A stretch of 64,000 bases of DNA from Drosophila miranda (GCF_003369915.1 NC_046675.1:30938001-31002000), one strand, 5' to 3'. Counted from the first letter of the stretch, positions 45,745 through 59,062 are shown. Translations and numbers: made by a program. The notes: generated by a model from the sequence alone, not told the origin.

Positions 45745-47088
45745 CTACTGTTCCAGCCAGGATCCGGTGACGGCATTCGGTGACTTAAGCTGCTTAAAAA
45801 GAGGAACATAAGCTATCATTTTGTCGGCGGGGGAAAAAGGTGTCTTTGCTTGCCTTGATATTGAATTGCTTCAGAGTGCTTTCCAGTGCCATGGCATTGC
45901 CCGAAAAGTACGCAGCAATGGCATTGTGCAACAGAATCAGTTGCTTGTGCATCACCTTGATCTGTGGTTAGAATTTGATTTCATAAACGAACATATTCCG
46001 CTAATCGAAGATCGTAAAACTTACGCGATTCTCGTCGAGAAATTGCATTTTGACAGCCACATCGGAGCGCAGTTTCTCGTACTGATCCTTGTGTTGGGCA
46101 TAACTTCGTTGGGTTTCTTCCAAGGCGGTTGCCGACTGTGTTATCTCCGGCTTGGTGTTCTCCAAATCCATGCGATAGGCATCAAATTCGATCCTAAAGT
46201 AGAGAGAGAGACCTGCCTGTGTTAGAGTCTGCTTCCAAAAGCATAAATAAAATTATGATTCATACCTAGCCGTTTCGTATTGTCGTATCGTCAGTAGGGT
46301 ATCATCAATGGTCTTGTTGCACAGCGTGTTCACCGACGAAATGAAAAAGTTTAATGCATTGAGCAGCAGTTCGCCGTTTTTTGTTAGATTTCGTTGCGTT
46401 TCTGCGTTGCAGGTGAACTCCTTCTGCAGTTCGGGATTCTTTTGCGCCAGATCGGCAAACGAATCGGCCAGGGCATGCTGTGAGACGACCACATGCTGGA
46501 AATGCGAGCTAAATGCTCTCGTTAGGCGTAAGATTGATAAATACTTTCGTTGCGTCTCCCGTAGCTGTTCGATTTGCGCCTCCAGCTCGGAGTCGACAGT
46601 GCGCTGCGACTTGCCCAGCTTTTCGAGCATTATCTGGCGCGTACACTTGTATGTGGATATGCTCCAGTTCTTGATGCTATCGATCTTGGAAGCACTTGTG
46701 CGTATCAGGCTGCCGCTGCCATCTGCAGATGTCAGTATCATCCCATTGCCCGAACAGGTCGGACTGGTCGGTGACATTGGTGTGGTGGGTGCTGAATCGA
46801 TCAATACGATATACTAAATGTGCTTCTATGGTTGCGGGTACTCTTACCTGAATGATTTCGCAACGGCAAGCTGTTGGGGGCATTGAAGGGACCACCGACA
46901 CTGACACCGGCCCCGCCTCCACCTCCAGCGACGACTCCAATGCTGTGGCTACTGACGCTGCCGCATAGCCCGATCCCGACAACCATGCTGCTGCCACCCT
47001 CTGTGCCGGTATGAACTGCCCCGCAGCTATCGTTCATGGAGGGCGTATCTTTCAGCATTTCGTGTATGCTACGCTCGCGTTCCGCCAT
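45745..47088 (-). CDS. Arfip: Arfaptin (BAR/AH domain)
   Basis: Exons (-) are 47088-46848, 46791-46266, 46193-46025, 45961-45854 and 45789-45745, 362 residues. The N-terminus [14 protein letters not shown] leads into a Gly/Ser-rich low-complexity region. The BAR (AH) domain runs from about 125 to the end: [91 protein letters not shown]. It binds Arl1/Arf GTPases and curved membrane at the trans-Golgi. The last intron has a GC donor (AAG|GCAAGC at 45853) and a tandem AAGCAG acceptor, so the end reads NIK(Q)[14 protein letters not shown]. Motif 1 upstream. Confidence 0.93.
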
Positions 47089-47360
47089 ATCAATCTTACT
47101 GTATCGGCTGCTAATACTATTTAATTACTTTCTAAAAATCGTTAAGGCTCTTTGTTGGAGGGGGATAGAAGGCGGCGGCGAAACGCTTGCCGTTGCACCC
47201 CAAACAGCGCACACACACAAATCAATATCACACGCTGGGACCAAACAGTGCTCCAATATTTCTCGGCAATTATTCACACCAGTTCAGTTTTCACACACAA
47301 ATGCAAGCTAAAAAAGGTTTTTTTTTTATTACAAAAATTTAACCCCAGAACGGAAAATTG

Positions 47361-47413
47361 GTGTGACCGTTGTCACCTAGGGCTGCAAGACCATCATCGA
47401 TGGCACTATCGAT
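47361..47413 (-). promoter_or_regulatory. Motif 1 and DRE-like sites upstream of Arfaptin
   Basis: GTGTGACCGT at 47361-47370 (complement ACGGTCACAC) and TATCGATG near 47407. Confidence 0.55.
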
Positions 47414-47723
47414 GTCTTTAGAATATTGTACTATCAAGATTAAAAACGTGTATATTTAGATAATTTTTCCTTTTAGTTTCGTCAATATTATATTATAATT
47501 ATTAAAAACAATTTTAATCACAAATAATATTAAAAACCGATGCATTGTATCGATGTTTCTTCCAATAAAAGAGTGTGGCATTTAAGGATTTTCCAGGGAC
47601 GGTCTCACTGTAGACAGGTGTTTTCTATTTATTTTTTGGGGACTTTAAGGAAAACTTCGGCCTGCCCTTAGCTGCGCTGCCCTCATCAGCGCTGCGCTGT
47701 GCGTATTCTTTTTCTTTGGCAAA

Positions 47724-48285
47724 ATGGCTTATTTAAATCTTATAATTGGAATCGTTACGGTTCTGGTTACCGCTGGTTTCGCTGTATACATGAGCCAACC
47801 AACTGATCAGACTGAACCGCCGCACCAGAGGCGTCGTAATGAGGAGAGAGGCGCAAACAATGGCGGCAGACCAAAAAACAACTTTGAAAACCAGCGTGTC
47901 CGCACGAGGTAAGAGCACCTATAGCATTTAAAGAACCATTTTTAAATGCACCATTTTATTTGTGCACTATTTTAGCAAGCCTGGCGACTTGTGCCCCCTT
48001 TGCCAGAGTGAAATGTCAAGCTATAATATGCATCGAATGCAATGCGGCCATGCCTTGCATAACGACTGCTTCCAGGAATTTCGTTACCTTCGCCGCAGTT
48101 GCCTGCTGTGCAACCATATCGTAAATCCAAGTTTGCCCGGAGATCAGTGCACTATCTGCTTGGATCCGCTGACCAAAAAAAATATGAAACATCTCCCGTG
48201 TCAGCATGCCATGCATAATGATTGCTTTTCCCAATACCGAGCGAGTGGAGCCACCAACTGCCCCCTATGTCGATCGAGTTTCTAG
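47724..48285 (+). CDS. Small membrane-anchored protein with two RING-like fingers
   Basis: Exons are 47724-47908 and 47976-48285, 164 residues. An N-terminal hydrophobic segment (LNLIIGIVTVLVTAGFAVYM) is a signal anchor, followed by a basic, Asn-rich hinge. Two short RING-type modules come next: CPLCQSEM...MQCGHALHNDCFQEF...CLLC and CTICLDPL...LPCQHAMHNDCFSQY...CPLCR. The two share GHA/QHA-MHNDCF, pointing to internal duplication. The second has the full Cys/His set of a RING-H2 E3 ligase; the first ends CLLCN. The intron falls just before the first finger. I do not recognise a named ortholog. Convergent with Alg1. Confidence 0.85.
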
Positions 48286-48371
48286 GAATTCTTTATACTC
48301 TTCAACCAATAAGCAATTAAACAGTCTGCCTTAATCCTCTAATCTGTCATAAGTTTCATTTGTTTTTTATA

Positions 48372-48377
48372 AATAAA
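48372..48377 (+). terminator. Poly(A) signal of the RING gene
   Basis: AATAAA 87 bases after the stop and only about 15 bases from the Alg1 stop on the other strand. Confidence 0.55.
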
Positions 48378-48391
48378 ATGCTAAAAACTTC

Positions 48392-49862
48392 TTAAAGAAA
48401 TGCCTCGAGTTTGGGTGCCGCATTCAGGCGCCAACTTTCCCGCCAGCGCAGCTCCTGGAACTGCTGCAGGCTGCGTCCGAAACGCGACTGGGTCTCCTGG
48501 ATGCTGGGATTGTTCGGAAAGTTTTCGAACCAGATGCGCAGCTGTTCGGCCAGCTCGTGATGGTCGCTGAAGACGAAGCCATTCTCTCCATGCTTGACCA
48601 GTTCATCCAGGCTATAACAGAAGGGGAGTGTACAGAGGAGGGCTCTACTACTTGATTAAAGATCACTTACCATTTAAAATTGTACGCACAGACGGGCAGG
48701 CCGCTGCCAAACATGTCCACCACCTTCATGGGCAAATCCAGACCGCTGGTGCTCCAGTGCAGGCACACGCCCAAATCCGCACTGGCCAGTATGCTGGGAT
48801 AGTCCTCGATTTCCAGCCAGGGTGTGACTATTGAGACCTTTTGCCAGTGCATTTTGGCTATCTCCGCCTCGTACTGCTCCTTTTGCGGACCCTTTCCAGT
48901 GATGACGCACAGCAGAGCGGGATAGATCTGTGGCTCGGCTAAAGCAGTCTTCTCGTACGCCTGCAAGGCCTTCAGGAGTAACCCAAAGTCCTCGTCGGGC
49001 GTCCAACTGGTGCTCGAGACGAGTATGGCCTGTCGCTGTGGCTTATACAGGACACTGCCATTGGCCAGCTTCTGGGTGAGAGCTGTCGCCTCCAGCACGC
49101 CGGACTGCTTGAGGTCGGCATAGCACTGCGGCATAAATTGCGGATAGTCCTTGGAGAGCTTCATGAACAGCTCGTGCTTCAGGGGCAGATCAATCGGGTG
49201 GAATTGCGTGGGCGCACGGTCGTACAAAACGGTGACGGGCCTGCAAGGAGAACAAACCCAGTGTTTATTGGTTGTCAGGCGCCCCAAATTAGCTGCTGCG
49301 GTCCTCACCCAATGTTCCAGTTGCGCTGCAGATCGTCCTGCATGGCCCGCGTCACACAGAAGTGTGTGTGAGCCTTGGAGCCAAAGTAGCGCTCCAGCCG
49401 CTTGACCAAACGAATAAGCCGGCTCTGCTCGCCGCCGGCCGTGCCCATTGCCAGAACCGTGTACGTGTAATTATGCCAGTCAATAGCCAATTTGGTTCGG
49501 GTCACAGCGCAGTACAAATAGCAAACGATCAGGGTGGGAATGCCGGGCGGATTCTGGACGAGTAAAAAGTTGGGCCGTCGTATAGAGATCAGAGCCATCA
49601 GCAGGCTGAGCGTCTGCCAGAAGGCCTTAAAGAGTAGCTTCAGCTGGGGCGTCAAATTCGTCACTGGCACGGCCGACAGTTCGTGAATTTTGCATGCACT
49701 CAATGCCTCCAGGGGACGCGTCTCCAGATAACCGATTATATCAACATTGTAGTTGTCTTCTAGCAGGCTCTGGGCATGGTATTGCATACGTGGACTGCGG
49801 CCAATGTCGCCCAGCACGATCACGCAGGCGTGGCGCTTCTTATGCTGCAGTTCCGCCGCCAT
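48392..49862 (-). CDS. Alg1: Chitobiosyldiphosphodolichol beta-mannosyltransferase
   Basis: Exons (-) are 49862-49309, 49240-48671 and 48611-48392, 447 residues, the usual size. GT33 glycosyltransferase that adds the first mannose to GlcNAc2-PP-dolichol on the cytosolic face of the ER. Visible: VIVLGDIGRSPRMQYHA, NPPGIPTL with the preceding hydrophobic segment, AIDWHNYTYTVLA, FCVTRAMQDDL, the donor-site SSTSWTPDEDFGLLLKAL, ITGKGPQKEQY, and LGVCLHWSTSGLDLPMKVVDMFGSGLPVCA (GT-B acidic motif region). Introns are phase 2. It starts MAAELQHKKRH, without a cleaved signal. Confidence 0.95.
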
Positions 49863-49959
49863 TCTGCGGCTGGAATTGGATATTTCAAAGTGTTTTCCGG
49901 CAATTGCGCGTTTTTTAGTGACGGGTTTTTATCCTTTTGCCTGATCAGCTGTTTAATAC

Positions 49960-50879
49960 CGCTCCAGTGGTTTTTCAGAAAACGCGCTAGGTTATTTCTG
50001 GGTGCTATTTCGGTGCTGGCGTCGCAAGGAATATTAGAACAAAAAGGTGGAACTCAGCAGCAACTTGTTCTGCTAACACACCTTTTGGACAGTTTACTAG
50101 CAGCATGTGGCCAAGCGAATTGTTTTTTTTTTTAAATTTCATTAATATATTAAATTAAATTTTTACAGGTGTATTTAAGAACAAGGGGTACAGAAAATGA
50201 TATACGCAGGTTTTTGAATTTTCGCTCACGAATCGTACCTACGTGTGTCATTTATTCCAATAGATTGCATTTAAATCCCTGTTGCTCATTCACTTTCAAA
50301 CAATTTCTATTTGGCGCGCACCACTCGGCTGGTTTAGCTCTTTTCTCTCTTTTTCGCACTCTTTGAATCGGGTATTAATCGGGCACAGCAGTGTTGCTGG
50401 CAACATTCAGTTGCATGGGCCTGACTCATGTGCCGAGAAAACGAGCAGCTTTATCCCTCAACATGGTGCGGATCTGCATACCCTGGGGAAGTAGGTATTA
50501 TAGAATTGAAGAAAATTTTGTCCTCCCAGGCTCCAATGATAGCAAAAACTATTAAGTCTCTGTTTTAATGCTATCACAACGATACTTAGCAGTTTAGTGT
50601 CTTATGGAGACCAAGAATGAGTATCGGGATCAGGATATGTATATTCAGGAAATAATCAAATGCATGAATACGTCTAAAAACATATCAACAACAACAACAC
50701 AACTTCTTAAATACGTACGTTTTAAACCGTTTTGAAAACAGGATCTTCAAAATAAATTAACGAAATAGGGTATACAATGTCCATACTCTAGTTGATCAGC
50801 AACAAGTCGTCAAGTACCAGCAACATTGACGTGACAACACTGCGACTGTTTTTTGGTTGAGCTCTTTTGTTTAAGCCTT
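49960..50879. other. Spacer without a gene
   Basis: No supported frame. A (CAA)n-like stretch is near 50688-50699. Confidence 0.4.
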
Positions 50880-51025
50880 GTTTCAGTAAAAATAGAATAA
50901 ATGGGAGTACTTAAAAGTAGTTAATCTTGTAGAAAATGTATTCATCAACAGGATAAAACTATGTGGGCATGCTGAGGATTCTATTTAGCCTAGTAATATT
51001 CGACGGAATATCAAAAACGAGGAAC
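50880..51025. repeat. Third copy of the dispersed repeat
   Basis: Shares GGGAGTACT, TTGTAGAAAATG, TTCATCAACAGGAT-AAACTATGTGGGCA-GCTGAG, CTAGTAATATTCGA and GGAATATCAAAAACGAG with the copy at 12285-12470, in the same orientation. Confidence 0.65.
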
Positions 51026-51050
51026 TTGAATAATTCGTCAGTATATCCAC

Positions 51051-51137
51051 GGTATATTTTGAATCGAGACGGTATATTTTGGTATATTTGTGAGGGTCAG
51101 ACCGTATATCTTATCGACAAATCCGCAGGTCACACTG
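51051..51137 (+). promoter_or_regulatory. Housekeeping-type promoter: Motif 6 repeats and Motif 1
   Basis: GGTATATTT occurs at 51051, 51071 and 51081 (Ohler Motif 6 core, GTATATTT), and GGTCACACTG (Motif 1) lies at 51128-51137. This combination is usual for broadly expressed, TATA-less fly genes. Confidence 0.75.
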
Positions 51138-51649
51138 GACAAAAACAAAATTCGGACAAGCGCGAGCGGTTGCGCGCGTGTTGAGCGCGTCGAGAAAATT
51201 GAGAAAATAAGTTGAAAAGTGTTTACTTTCGTATTTGAATGAAGATGAAAGAACGTTGAACGTGTCCGGACAAGGAAACAAGCGAACAACAGTAAAATAG
51301 TGTCGAATTTTTAACTGAATATCAACAAATGAATTTAAAAAAAAATATAAATATTCATATTCGATAAAATAATAAACGTGCGTTTTATATCGCATACAAA
51401 TTGATAGCGGTAATTTCGCATGTTCGCCGGTCGCGTATGCGGCGCTTTTTTCTAACGGGACATTGAAGTGTGCTCGCGCGTTTGTGTGTGGGTGTGTCTA
51501 TGTGTCTGTGCTATTGGAGTGCCCAAAATACTGGGAGAAATTAATTATTGTTGGCAATTGAAGCAAAAATGAATAAGAGAAATATTTAACAAATACTAAA
51601 ACAAAGTCAAAAAGTGTACCATATTGTCTGATAACTCGAAAGTTTGCCG
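51138..51649 (+). other. 5' leader exon of a + strand gene
   Basis: Follows directly on the Motif 6/Motif 1 promoter and ends at a perfect donor, CCG|GTAAGT, at 51650. It holds several ATGs with short frames and no long one, so it is a leader. The start of transcription is approximate. The coding exons lie beyond the right edge of the window. Confidence 0.65.
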
Positions 51650-52832
51650 GTAAGTAAAAACGCGCATCAATTTGTGACTGCCTTTATTTGCGGCATTTTC
51701 GCCGGCAAAACAAAGTTCCACCCTCTTGCGGAGCAGGCTGGCGCTTTGATTGTGGGTGTTTTTGTATGTGTGATTGTGTGTGTGTGTGTCTGTGGAGACT
51801 GTTTTGTGGATATTTGTTCTCGTTTTGTGTGGGGTTATTTTGAGTCAACGCTTTTCTATGTAGTAGAATTTCAAATTATATTACTCGAAACTCATGGAAA
51901 ACCAAGTTTTGCGTTCTATTAAAAACTAAAAAACGTATCAAATGAGAATGTCTGGAGCAGCAGTTTTTGTGTATGTGTGCGTAACGTATTTAAAGGGATA
52001 TCCGCGTAATGCTACACGTAGTTTATCCCATTAGGCTCGTCGTCCGCCATGTCTGGGATCCAGCAGCAGCAGCAGCAGCACCAGACGAGACGACGCTCCT
52101 TTCTTCCCCGCTGCTGCTTCCACCACAGGCGCAGCAAAGGCAAATAGCCAAAAACGCCACCCCCAAATGGTTTGGCTTGGTCTAGTTGTATGGGTGGCTT
52201 TCGGGTGGGTGTTGGTCTAGTTGTCTGGGTGGGTTTTTGGGTTTGGGTTTCGGTACCACTACTGCTGCTGCCTGTATTCTGAATCCTGTCTCTCTGGGGT
52301 TGGCTTCCAAGTTTTTCACTGTTGATTTTTGATTTCAGTTTCTGTTTCTGTGCGGTGTTTTTTTTTTATTGCGTTGCACAAGTTTTTTATGTTCTCTACC
52401 TCTCTCTTTCTGGGTCTGTTTCTGGTCTTTCTCTTTCCTGGTGGCAGCATTTGGCATAGAAAAGTTGGGACAACTGCCGCCGGTCTAGACACGGAAACCG
52501 AGGGCACTTCTATGATTGGGTTTATGCAGTGGAAATATATAGAAAAATAGCTAGGAATTTATTAAATTTAAACAAATCGAATCTGCATATTTGAATACAA
52601 AACAATAAAATAATAAAATCAAGTCTGCAGGTTTTTCTTATGATTTTTTAATTTCATTTTCTCGTTAGTCATTCTCTCATGTCGCCAAAAATCTTGACTT
52701 CAAGTCACATACAGGTAGAACATTGTACACACACACACACACACACGTTTGCCGTGAGACCGGGATTAACATTAGTTTTATGTTATTTCGAATTTAGTTT
52801 ACCAAAAACTAAAACTGTTCTTTCTCTTGCAG

Positions 52833-52956
52833 ATAAAGGAAAAACATATCAAAGAAGGGATTATTTGGGACTGAAAAATTCACTTTGAAAGTGCTTAAGA
52901 ACAGCAAAGGAAACCTGCTCCAGGGAGAGAAAGGGAGAGAGAACGAAGAACGACAG
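52833..52956 (+). other. Second leader exon candidate, free of ATG
   Basis: A strong acceptor (TGTTCTTTCTCTTGCAG) ends at 52832 and a perfect donor (ACAG|GTAAGT) follows 52956. The 124 bases contain no ATG on the + strand, fitting a 5' UTR exon. Confidence 0.7.
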
Positions 52957-55900
52957 GTAAGTCCTCGTCTGACTGACTGACGGAGGGACCTGGAGGCACT
53001 CAACCTGAATAGTCGATTATCGCAGCATCTAATTTGTATGCTAGAGCCGTGTAGTGGAGCCCACCCGCATGTGGGGATAAGGAGCGCAACTCCAAAGGAG
53101 AGATATTTGAATAATTCGCATCATGGATTCAGAACGGATAGAAGAGCCGTTGGGGGGGGGAAGAGAGCCGTATGCACTCGTACGTATATGAAGGGGAGAT
53201 GTGGCAGCAGGCAGCAGGCAGCAGCTGCATCCATGAGCTTGCACACACAATGCCAAAATATCCTAAACAAACTTCCGCTTCGCAGACGCCCCGAGAGATA
53301 GGTGGGCTATAATTAAAGTAGTGCCAGGCCGGGCCAGGCCAGTCATCGTGATGGAGGAGACATCCCGTCCATCCCTCTCTGTATGACTGCGGCGGCCTCC
53401 GTGCGCCTTTCGCTATTTTTGTTTGTCTCTCGCGTGTTTCGAGTTCTTTTGGGCCAGGGGGCGCTGAGCGGGACTCTATGGGCAGTACCTCCATTTTTAT
53501 ATCTCTACGCCCCTCGCGTTTTTACTAATTTTCTTAAGTTTCTCTCAGTGTAGTGCAGATCTCTGATCGACTTCAAGTGTGCCTGTGACATTTTCCAAAT
53601 AACAAAGAGAACAGGGCGAAGATGAGTGCAATGCACACAAGAAAACTGAGCGAGAGAGAGAGAGAGAGCACTCTGCTAACGGAAGTGTGGTCTGTTCCTG
53701 TCCCCCTCGGGCTGGTGGCTCTATTTTCTGAAGTGGCGATAGTTGAGAGGGTAAATGAGTTCAGTGCCTGCCGCCCCACCCCTGCCACCGCCTGCGGCTA
53801 AACACGTGACAAACATATGGAATAGCTCTTGGGCTGTCAAAAGGCAAATGATGTTGTGCCTCAAATCAGGTAAACGAAGGCAGTAAGTGGAAGAGGAAGA
53901 GAGGTCAATGGGCTAGTTGAGAACAAGATGTACTTAATGGAGGGTAAGGCATTGCCACAGAGCACTCTTAGGAAAGTTTCTTATTACTTTTGTGTGCCAC
54001 GTGACCAAAAGAGAGAAACTAAGTCGAATGGAACGGTATGGCTGCCACCTTATGTAAATGCACCTTGGTCTTTGGATGCGAAGCGAGATAACAAATGAAA
54101 TGCGCTTGAAATTCCGTTATATACATATATCGCCGCACATGTCCTGCTCTTCCCCTCTCCCTGAGCGCATGCCAGCGGGGGTTTTTTCTTATTCCTGGCA
54201 CGTGGACAGACACTCGACTGACGGGCACGCCACAACAATGAGAGACAGGAGTTCTTTCTCGTTTTATTCCTGGTCAAAATTGATGCAGTCCGAATGGGTG
54301 GAGACCTGTGGGGGCAGAGTCGAGTTATGGTAATTCCAGTCAAGATCATCGTTTATTTGGTCTCTCGCCTCATATTAGTGTTACTTGGGAAGCGGCAAAC
54401 TGTAAAAGTGTTTTGAAGTTGAGTTTCTGTTGTTGGAAAGGTACATTAATAAGAAGGTAAGGTGTCCTATCCCATCCATTCTTCAATATACCCTGCAATT
54501 ACTGTTGCTCTTGTGATATGCTGCCTCTGTCTGTCTCTCTCTCTCTTATTGTTAGTGGTACTCGCTTTTGCCTGTTGCCTTTGGTAAATATTTTGCACCT
54601 TTTACGTCTATTGTGACATTATGCTTTTGAATAATGGACGACAACAGAAAAGCAAACACTTTTTAGAACAAACCAAATAAAGGGCTTGGGAGAGAGTGAG
54701 GAAAAGCAGAGGTCCGCCGGTCTGCAGGAGGAGTAGAAGTAGCAGTGCAGTGGCATTGTTGGGTTAGTGGCTGCCACTCTCTCTCTCTTCCTTTTTGTGT
54801 ATTTTGCATCCCATTTACATTATGTTTTGATTAAAAACTGAGCCACAGCTTTAGCCGCAGCAAAAAAGCATACAAAATAAAGAGCAGAGGAATGTTGAAA
54901 GATATGTCACTTTAGTGAATTTTACATACCCTTTCCAGTAGTCAAAATATATCAGAAGTTACATAATAATTAATAATATTAAATAGAGATTTCTCATAGC
55001 TGAAATATGATATTTTTTATACATGTTAAGCGGTGTTTCCTAATAAAATTTCATAGAAAATACAGGTATTCCACTGGAATATTTTTAATGTGGCATACAA
55101 AATATTTGCCAACCTCTCGTCACAATCAAAGTACCCCTCGAAAAGCGGTACAACAAATCACAAGAAATGCAAACAAAAGCGCCGAGAGAGAGAGGGAGAG
55201 CGAAAGCAAGGCAAAGGCAAAGGCAAACAGAACGTAACAAAGTCTGGTACCATCGCCCAGTGAAGGGGAGGAGTGTGGAGAGGGGGGTGTGGGTAAATAG
55301 CTGCCAGTGCGGCGGTCAGTTTCCAGGACAGCAAAAAAAAAAAAAAAAAAAATGTTGCGGCCAAGTGAAAAAATGCTGATTAAAATGACCAAAGAGCAAA
55401 CTTGTGGCCCTGCAAAATTTATTAAAAATGAAAATCCTTTGCTTAAAGATGACACTAAAACCTTAGGGAAAAGTATTTACGGTATTTATTTAAGTGAAGC
55501 TTAAATACTACTTATATTTATTTTCGGGTGTGAAGGACTGATCGTGTTGACGAGCCGAGCCTGAGCCGAAGAGGGAGGTGGGAGAGAGAGTGAAAAAAAT
55601 TGACGCTGATGGCAGACCGTAGCGTTCTCTCTGTAAACCCAAAGAAAAAAATTAAATCAAAAGCAGTTGCAATTATTATTTTTATTTTTAAAAATCTTTA
55701 TACAAAATTAAATTTATTTGGTGTTGTTAAAATAAACATAATTTCTTTTGTTTGCGCGTCTTCTCTTTGAAAACCAATTAAAATTAATGCCCTGCTAACC
55801 ACACAAAAAAACAACAAAAAACAACAACAAGGACAACATGTTACATGCCCGACAGGACACGATGGCGCCCTGTCACCTTCCGGGCGAAAAAAAAAGAGCA

Positions 55901-57420
55901 GCGAAACCCGAGACGAGAAGGCCACAGGGCGAGTGAGTCATTAGAAGTAGTGGCAGTTGGAGGACAAGGAGCAGTAGGAGGAAGAAGGATGTGTGCCTGT
56001 CTAGTCCTGGCAATTACAGAGTGCCACAACTCTGGCTTAAAATCCGCTCTGGCCCTAAAAAACCATTATTATAAGATGAAGTTGTGTTAAATTAACAAAA
56101 TGAATGGTGCAAATATTTCTCTTTGGGGGTTTTCGGTGCGATGTGCGGGTGGAGGCTGTGACAGGTCTATTCATGTTCGGTTTTGCTCTGTCTGCCGTCT
56201 CCAGGCTCTTCTTTCAGCTGTGTCTGTCTTTCTCTCTCTCTCTCTCTCTTTTGCTCTGCTATCTTCAAATTTCGGTTCATTGTCGTACTCGTGGCTTGTA
56301 ATCAAACAAATGACTGCACCCAGGTGTTGCCACAGGCATGTGCTCCCCCCCCACGATAACAGCGCCCCCGGAACCCCTCTCCTCTTCCTTTTTGGGGGAG
56401 TTTTTCTGTGCTGTCTTTAAAGCTCTTTTCACTGCCTGTCTTTCAGCTTCATTTTGCTCTTGACGTGCCTTCATTATTGGCTTTTGGGTAGGCTCTTCGT
56501 CTCCCCCCCCCTCTTTACTTTTAATGATGCGCAATTTGTCGTTAATTTTTTGGGCATTTTGTGTAATGTTTTATTTCTGGCTCTCAGCTGAGACTCCCTC
56601 GTTCTATCTCCCTCTAACTGTGTGCATGTTTTTCTGTCCTTCTTCTTCGTCTTCTGCCACCCACACGTATTCGTTGACTTCTTCATCGTCGACTTTTGGA
56701 TAAGTTTTTGTTTTATGTATTTCGGGGTTTCGGGTCCCTGCCAGGAACAAAAGTTTTTGGCATTGTCATCATCATTTCATTAATGGGATTTTTAGTTGTT
56801 ATTTCTATACTACCCATATATGTGTGTGTGGGTGTGTGTGTCCTTGATCTATCTTCCTTGGAGGGAAAAGGCTATTAAAACATGATTATGTGCTCCAATG
56901 GGGGACCCCATTCGATTTTGTACCCAACATTCTCTTTCAAACAGTTTCCGGCCATTGTGTTCATTACGCTAAGCGCTCGTTGAAACTAAATGGCGCTTAA
57001 AGGATTTCACAAAAAAAAAAAAACAAACAAAGAGAGAAAGAGATAGACGGAGAGATAGAGGAAGCCCAGCCACGTGGCAAACCCTTTTACAACGACTTCA
57101 TTTTCATTAGCGAACCAGCAAAGTGCAAACCCCCCACCCCCTTCTCCCCCACACGAAGCAAAAGTCGCGGCTCACCCAAGCGCCCACTAGCCCAACCCAA
57201 AGAGGGGGTCCGCCCCCCCGGCAAAACTAAAGCAAACCCAGAACCAGAACCAGAACCGCTAACCGAAACAAATGCCCCGTGGCATTGTGGCAGCAGCTGC
57301 TGAAAATTTAGGAAGAGCTTTTCCTGCATCATCAGGGGGTAGGGGGGTAGGGGGGGACAGGTAAATGCAGGTGACTACCTAATGGAAAGCACTTCTGAGG
57401 GATTGCTCTTGGAAACGAAT

Positions 57421-57725
57421 GGAATAAGGATGCCTAAATGCTAGGAATATTGAATAAATGAGGTGGAATTTGGTTTAAGAATGGTTCTCATAGTGCCACG
57501 AAGGTATACATAGATCTGAATCATCTGAGTTTATAGCCGATATATCAGGGTCGCTTCAAAAAATAACCATAAGCTTTATCTTAACGATATAGTTAATAAC
57601 GGTTGGAATAAGGATGCTTTTATGCAAGGAATACTGAAGAAATGAGGTGGAATTGGTTCCAACATGGTTCCATAGATCTGAATCATATGGGTTTATAGCC
57701 GATATGTCAGGGTTGCTTCAAATTT
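57421..57725. repeat. Tandem duplication, offset 184 bp
   Basis: GGAATAAGGATGC starts copies at 57421 and 57605; both continue with GAATA-TGAA-AAATGAGGTGGAATT, CATAGATCTGAATCAT and TTTATAGCCGATAT-TCAGGGT-GCTTCAAA. The second copy lacks about 25 bases in the middle. Confidence 0.85.
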
Positions 57726-57983
57726 CCTTCATATAGTCAGTAACCGATTCATAAGCGATTCCTAGCCGATTCATAAGCGTCTTATGAAGCCATTTATGAA
57801 TCCATCTATAAGCCTTTCCTGCCTTGAAAAGGTTTAACAATGTTTGCTTCAATTTTAAAGAATTTCTTCAGCCTTCATTCCCGCATCTTTTCGAATACGA
57901 TTCGCTGTTGCAATCATGCCTTGAAGTACCCCAGAGAATCCATAAAGAGAATGCCAAATGAAGAGAATGAATGGCGAGTGAAG

Positions 57984-57986
<3 letters not shown>

Positions 57987-58013
<27 letters not shown>
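57987..58013. repeat. (GAT)n microsatellite
   Basis: About nine GAT/ATG units in the large intron. Confidence 0.9.
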
Positions 58014-58014
<1 letters not shown>

Positions 58015-59062
58015 CTGACTGCTCAACTAGCATTTAGCCAAGAGGCGGCTCATTTCACTCGACGCATCATGAAACAACGGGCATTGGCCCAACTCCAGCT
58101 GCCTCTCTCTCTGTCTGACGTGCCCCAATCCAATTGTCATGCAAATGTGCAACAATTGACAACAGAAACAGGCGCCAGACGAGATGCCATAGATGGGGAG
58201 AACAACGGCAACACATGACGCCCATGGACATGGACAGACAATTAAGTGTCAAGTTTTTCACGAACATTATAATGGAGCCGGAGGAGGGAGGGGCGGGGCG
58301 ATCTGGAAATAGTGACGACGAGTGTTTTATGCTGTTTTACATTCGTTTCGGGGTGTTGGAAAGAGAGAGAGAGCACTGACACTGGCACTGCTCTCACATT
58401 TGTCAACGAAATCGTTGCAGAAAGAAAAAAGCACAGGAAAATCAGAGGAAAAACTCCGACAGTTATATGAGGGATACAGAAACACAACGGGGCGTATGTG
58501 TAACTTCCGGATTTACTTGTTGTTTTTGTTGTTGGTTCTCCTGCATTTTGATTTGAAAAAGGGATGCCTATCCTTCCATCCTATGGCAAAAGTGGATTAT
58601 GTGTGTCTGTCTGGCGGGCTGGAGGGAGGGGCACCAAGCAAACAATTGGCCAACAAAAGCCGCTTACATACAACACTTGAGGCCTTCTCCTCACACAATT
58701 CTGGCGTGCCACTGCCTGCCACTGCCAACTAGACTCTGACTGCAGTTAAATTACAATTGTTCGCTTTGTTGCACATTTGCTACTCGCATCCATTTTGTTC
58801 CCTTTTGATTTTTGCCTTCTACTCGGGCGGGTTCGGGCAGGGCAGGGGGGCTTCCCCTGTGGCAGCCTGCTAAAAGGGTATATTGTGGCAGATATTGATA
58901 TGGTTTTGATTGCGGTTTTGATTGCCTGAACCGCCTATTAATTAGCCATTAAATTTATATGAATTTATATAATTTGTATTCATTTTAATCTTTAAAGATT
59001 GAAATTGATTATGAAAATTGGTGGAGGAAAAGTTAATAATTAAATCTGACCCGACAACCCTA

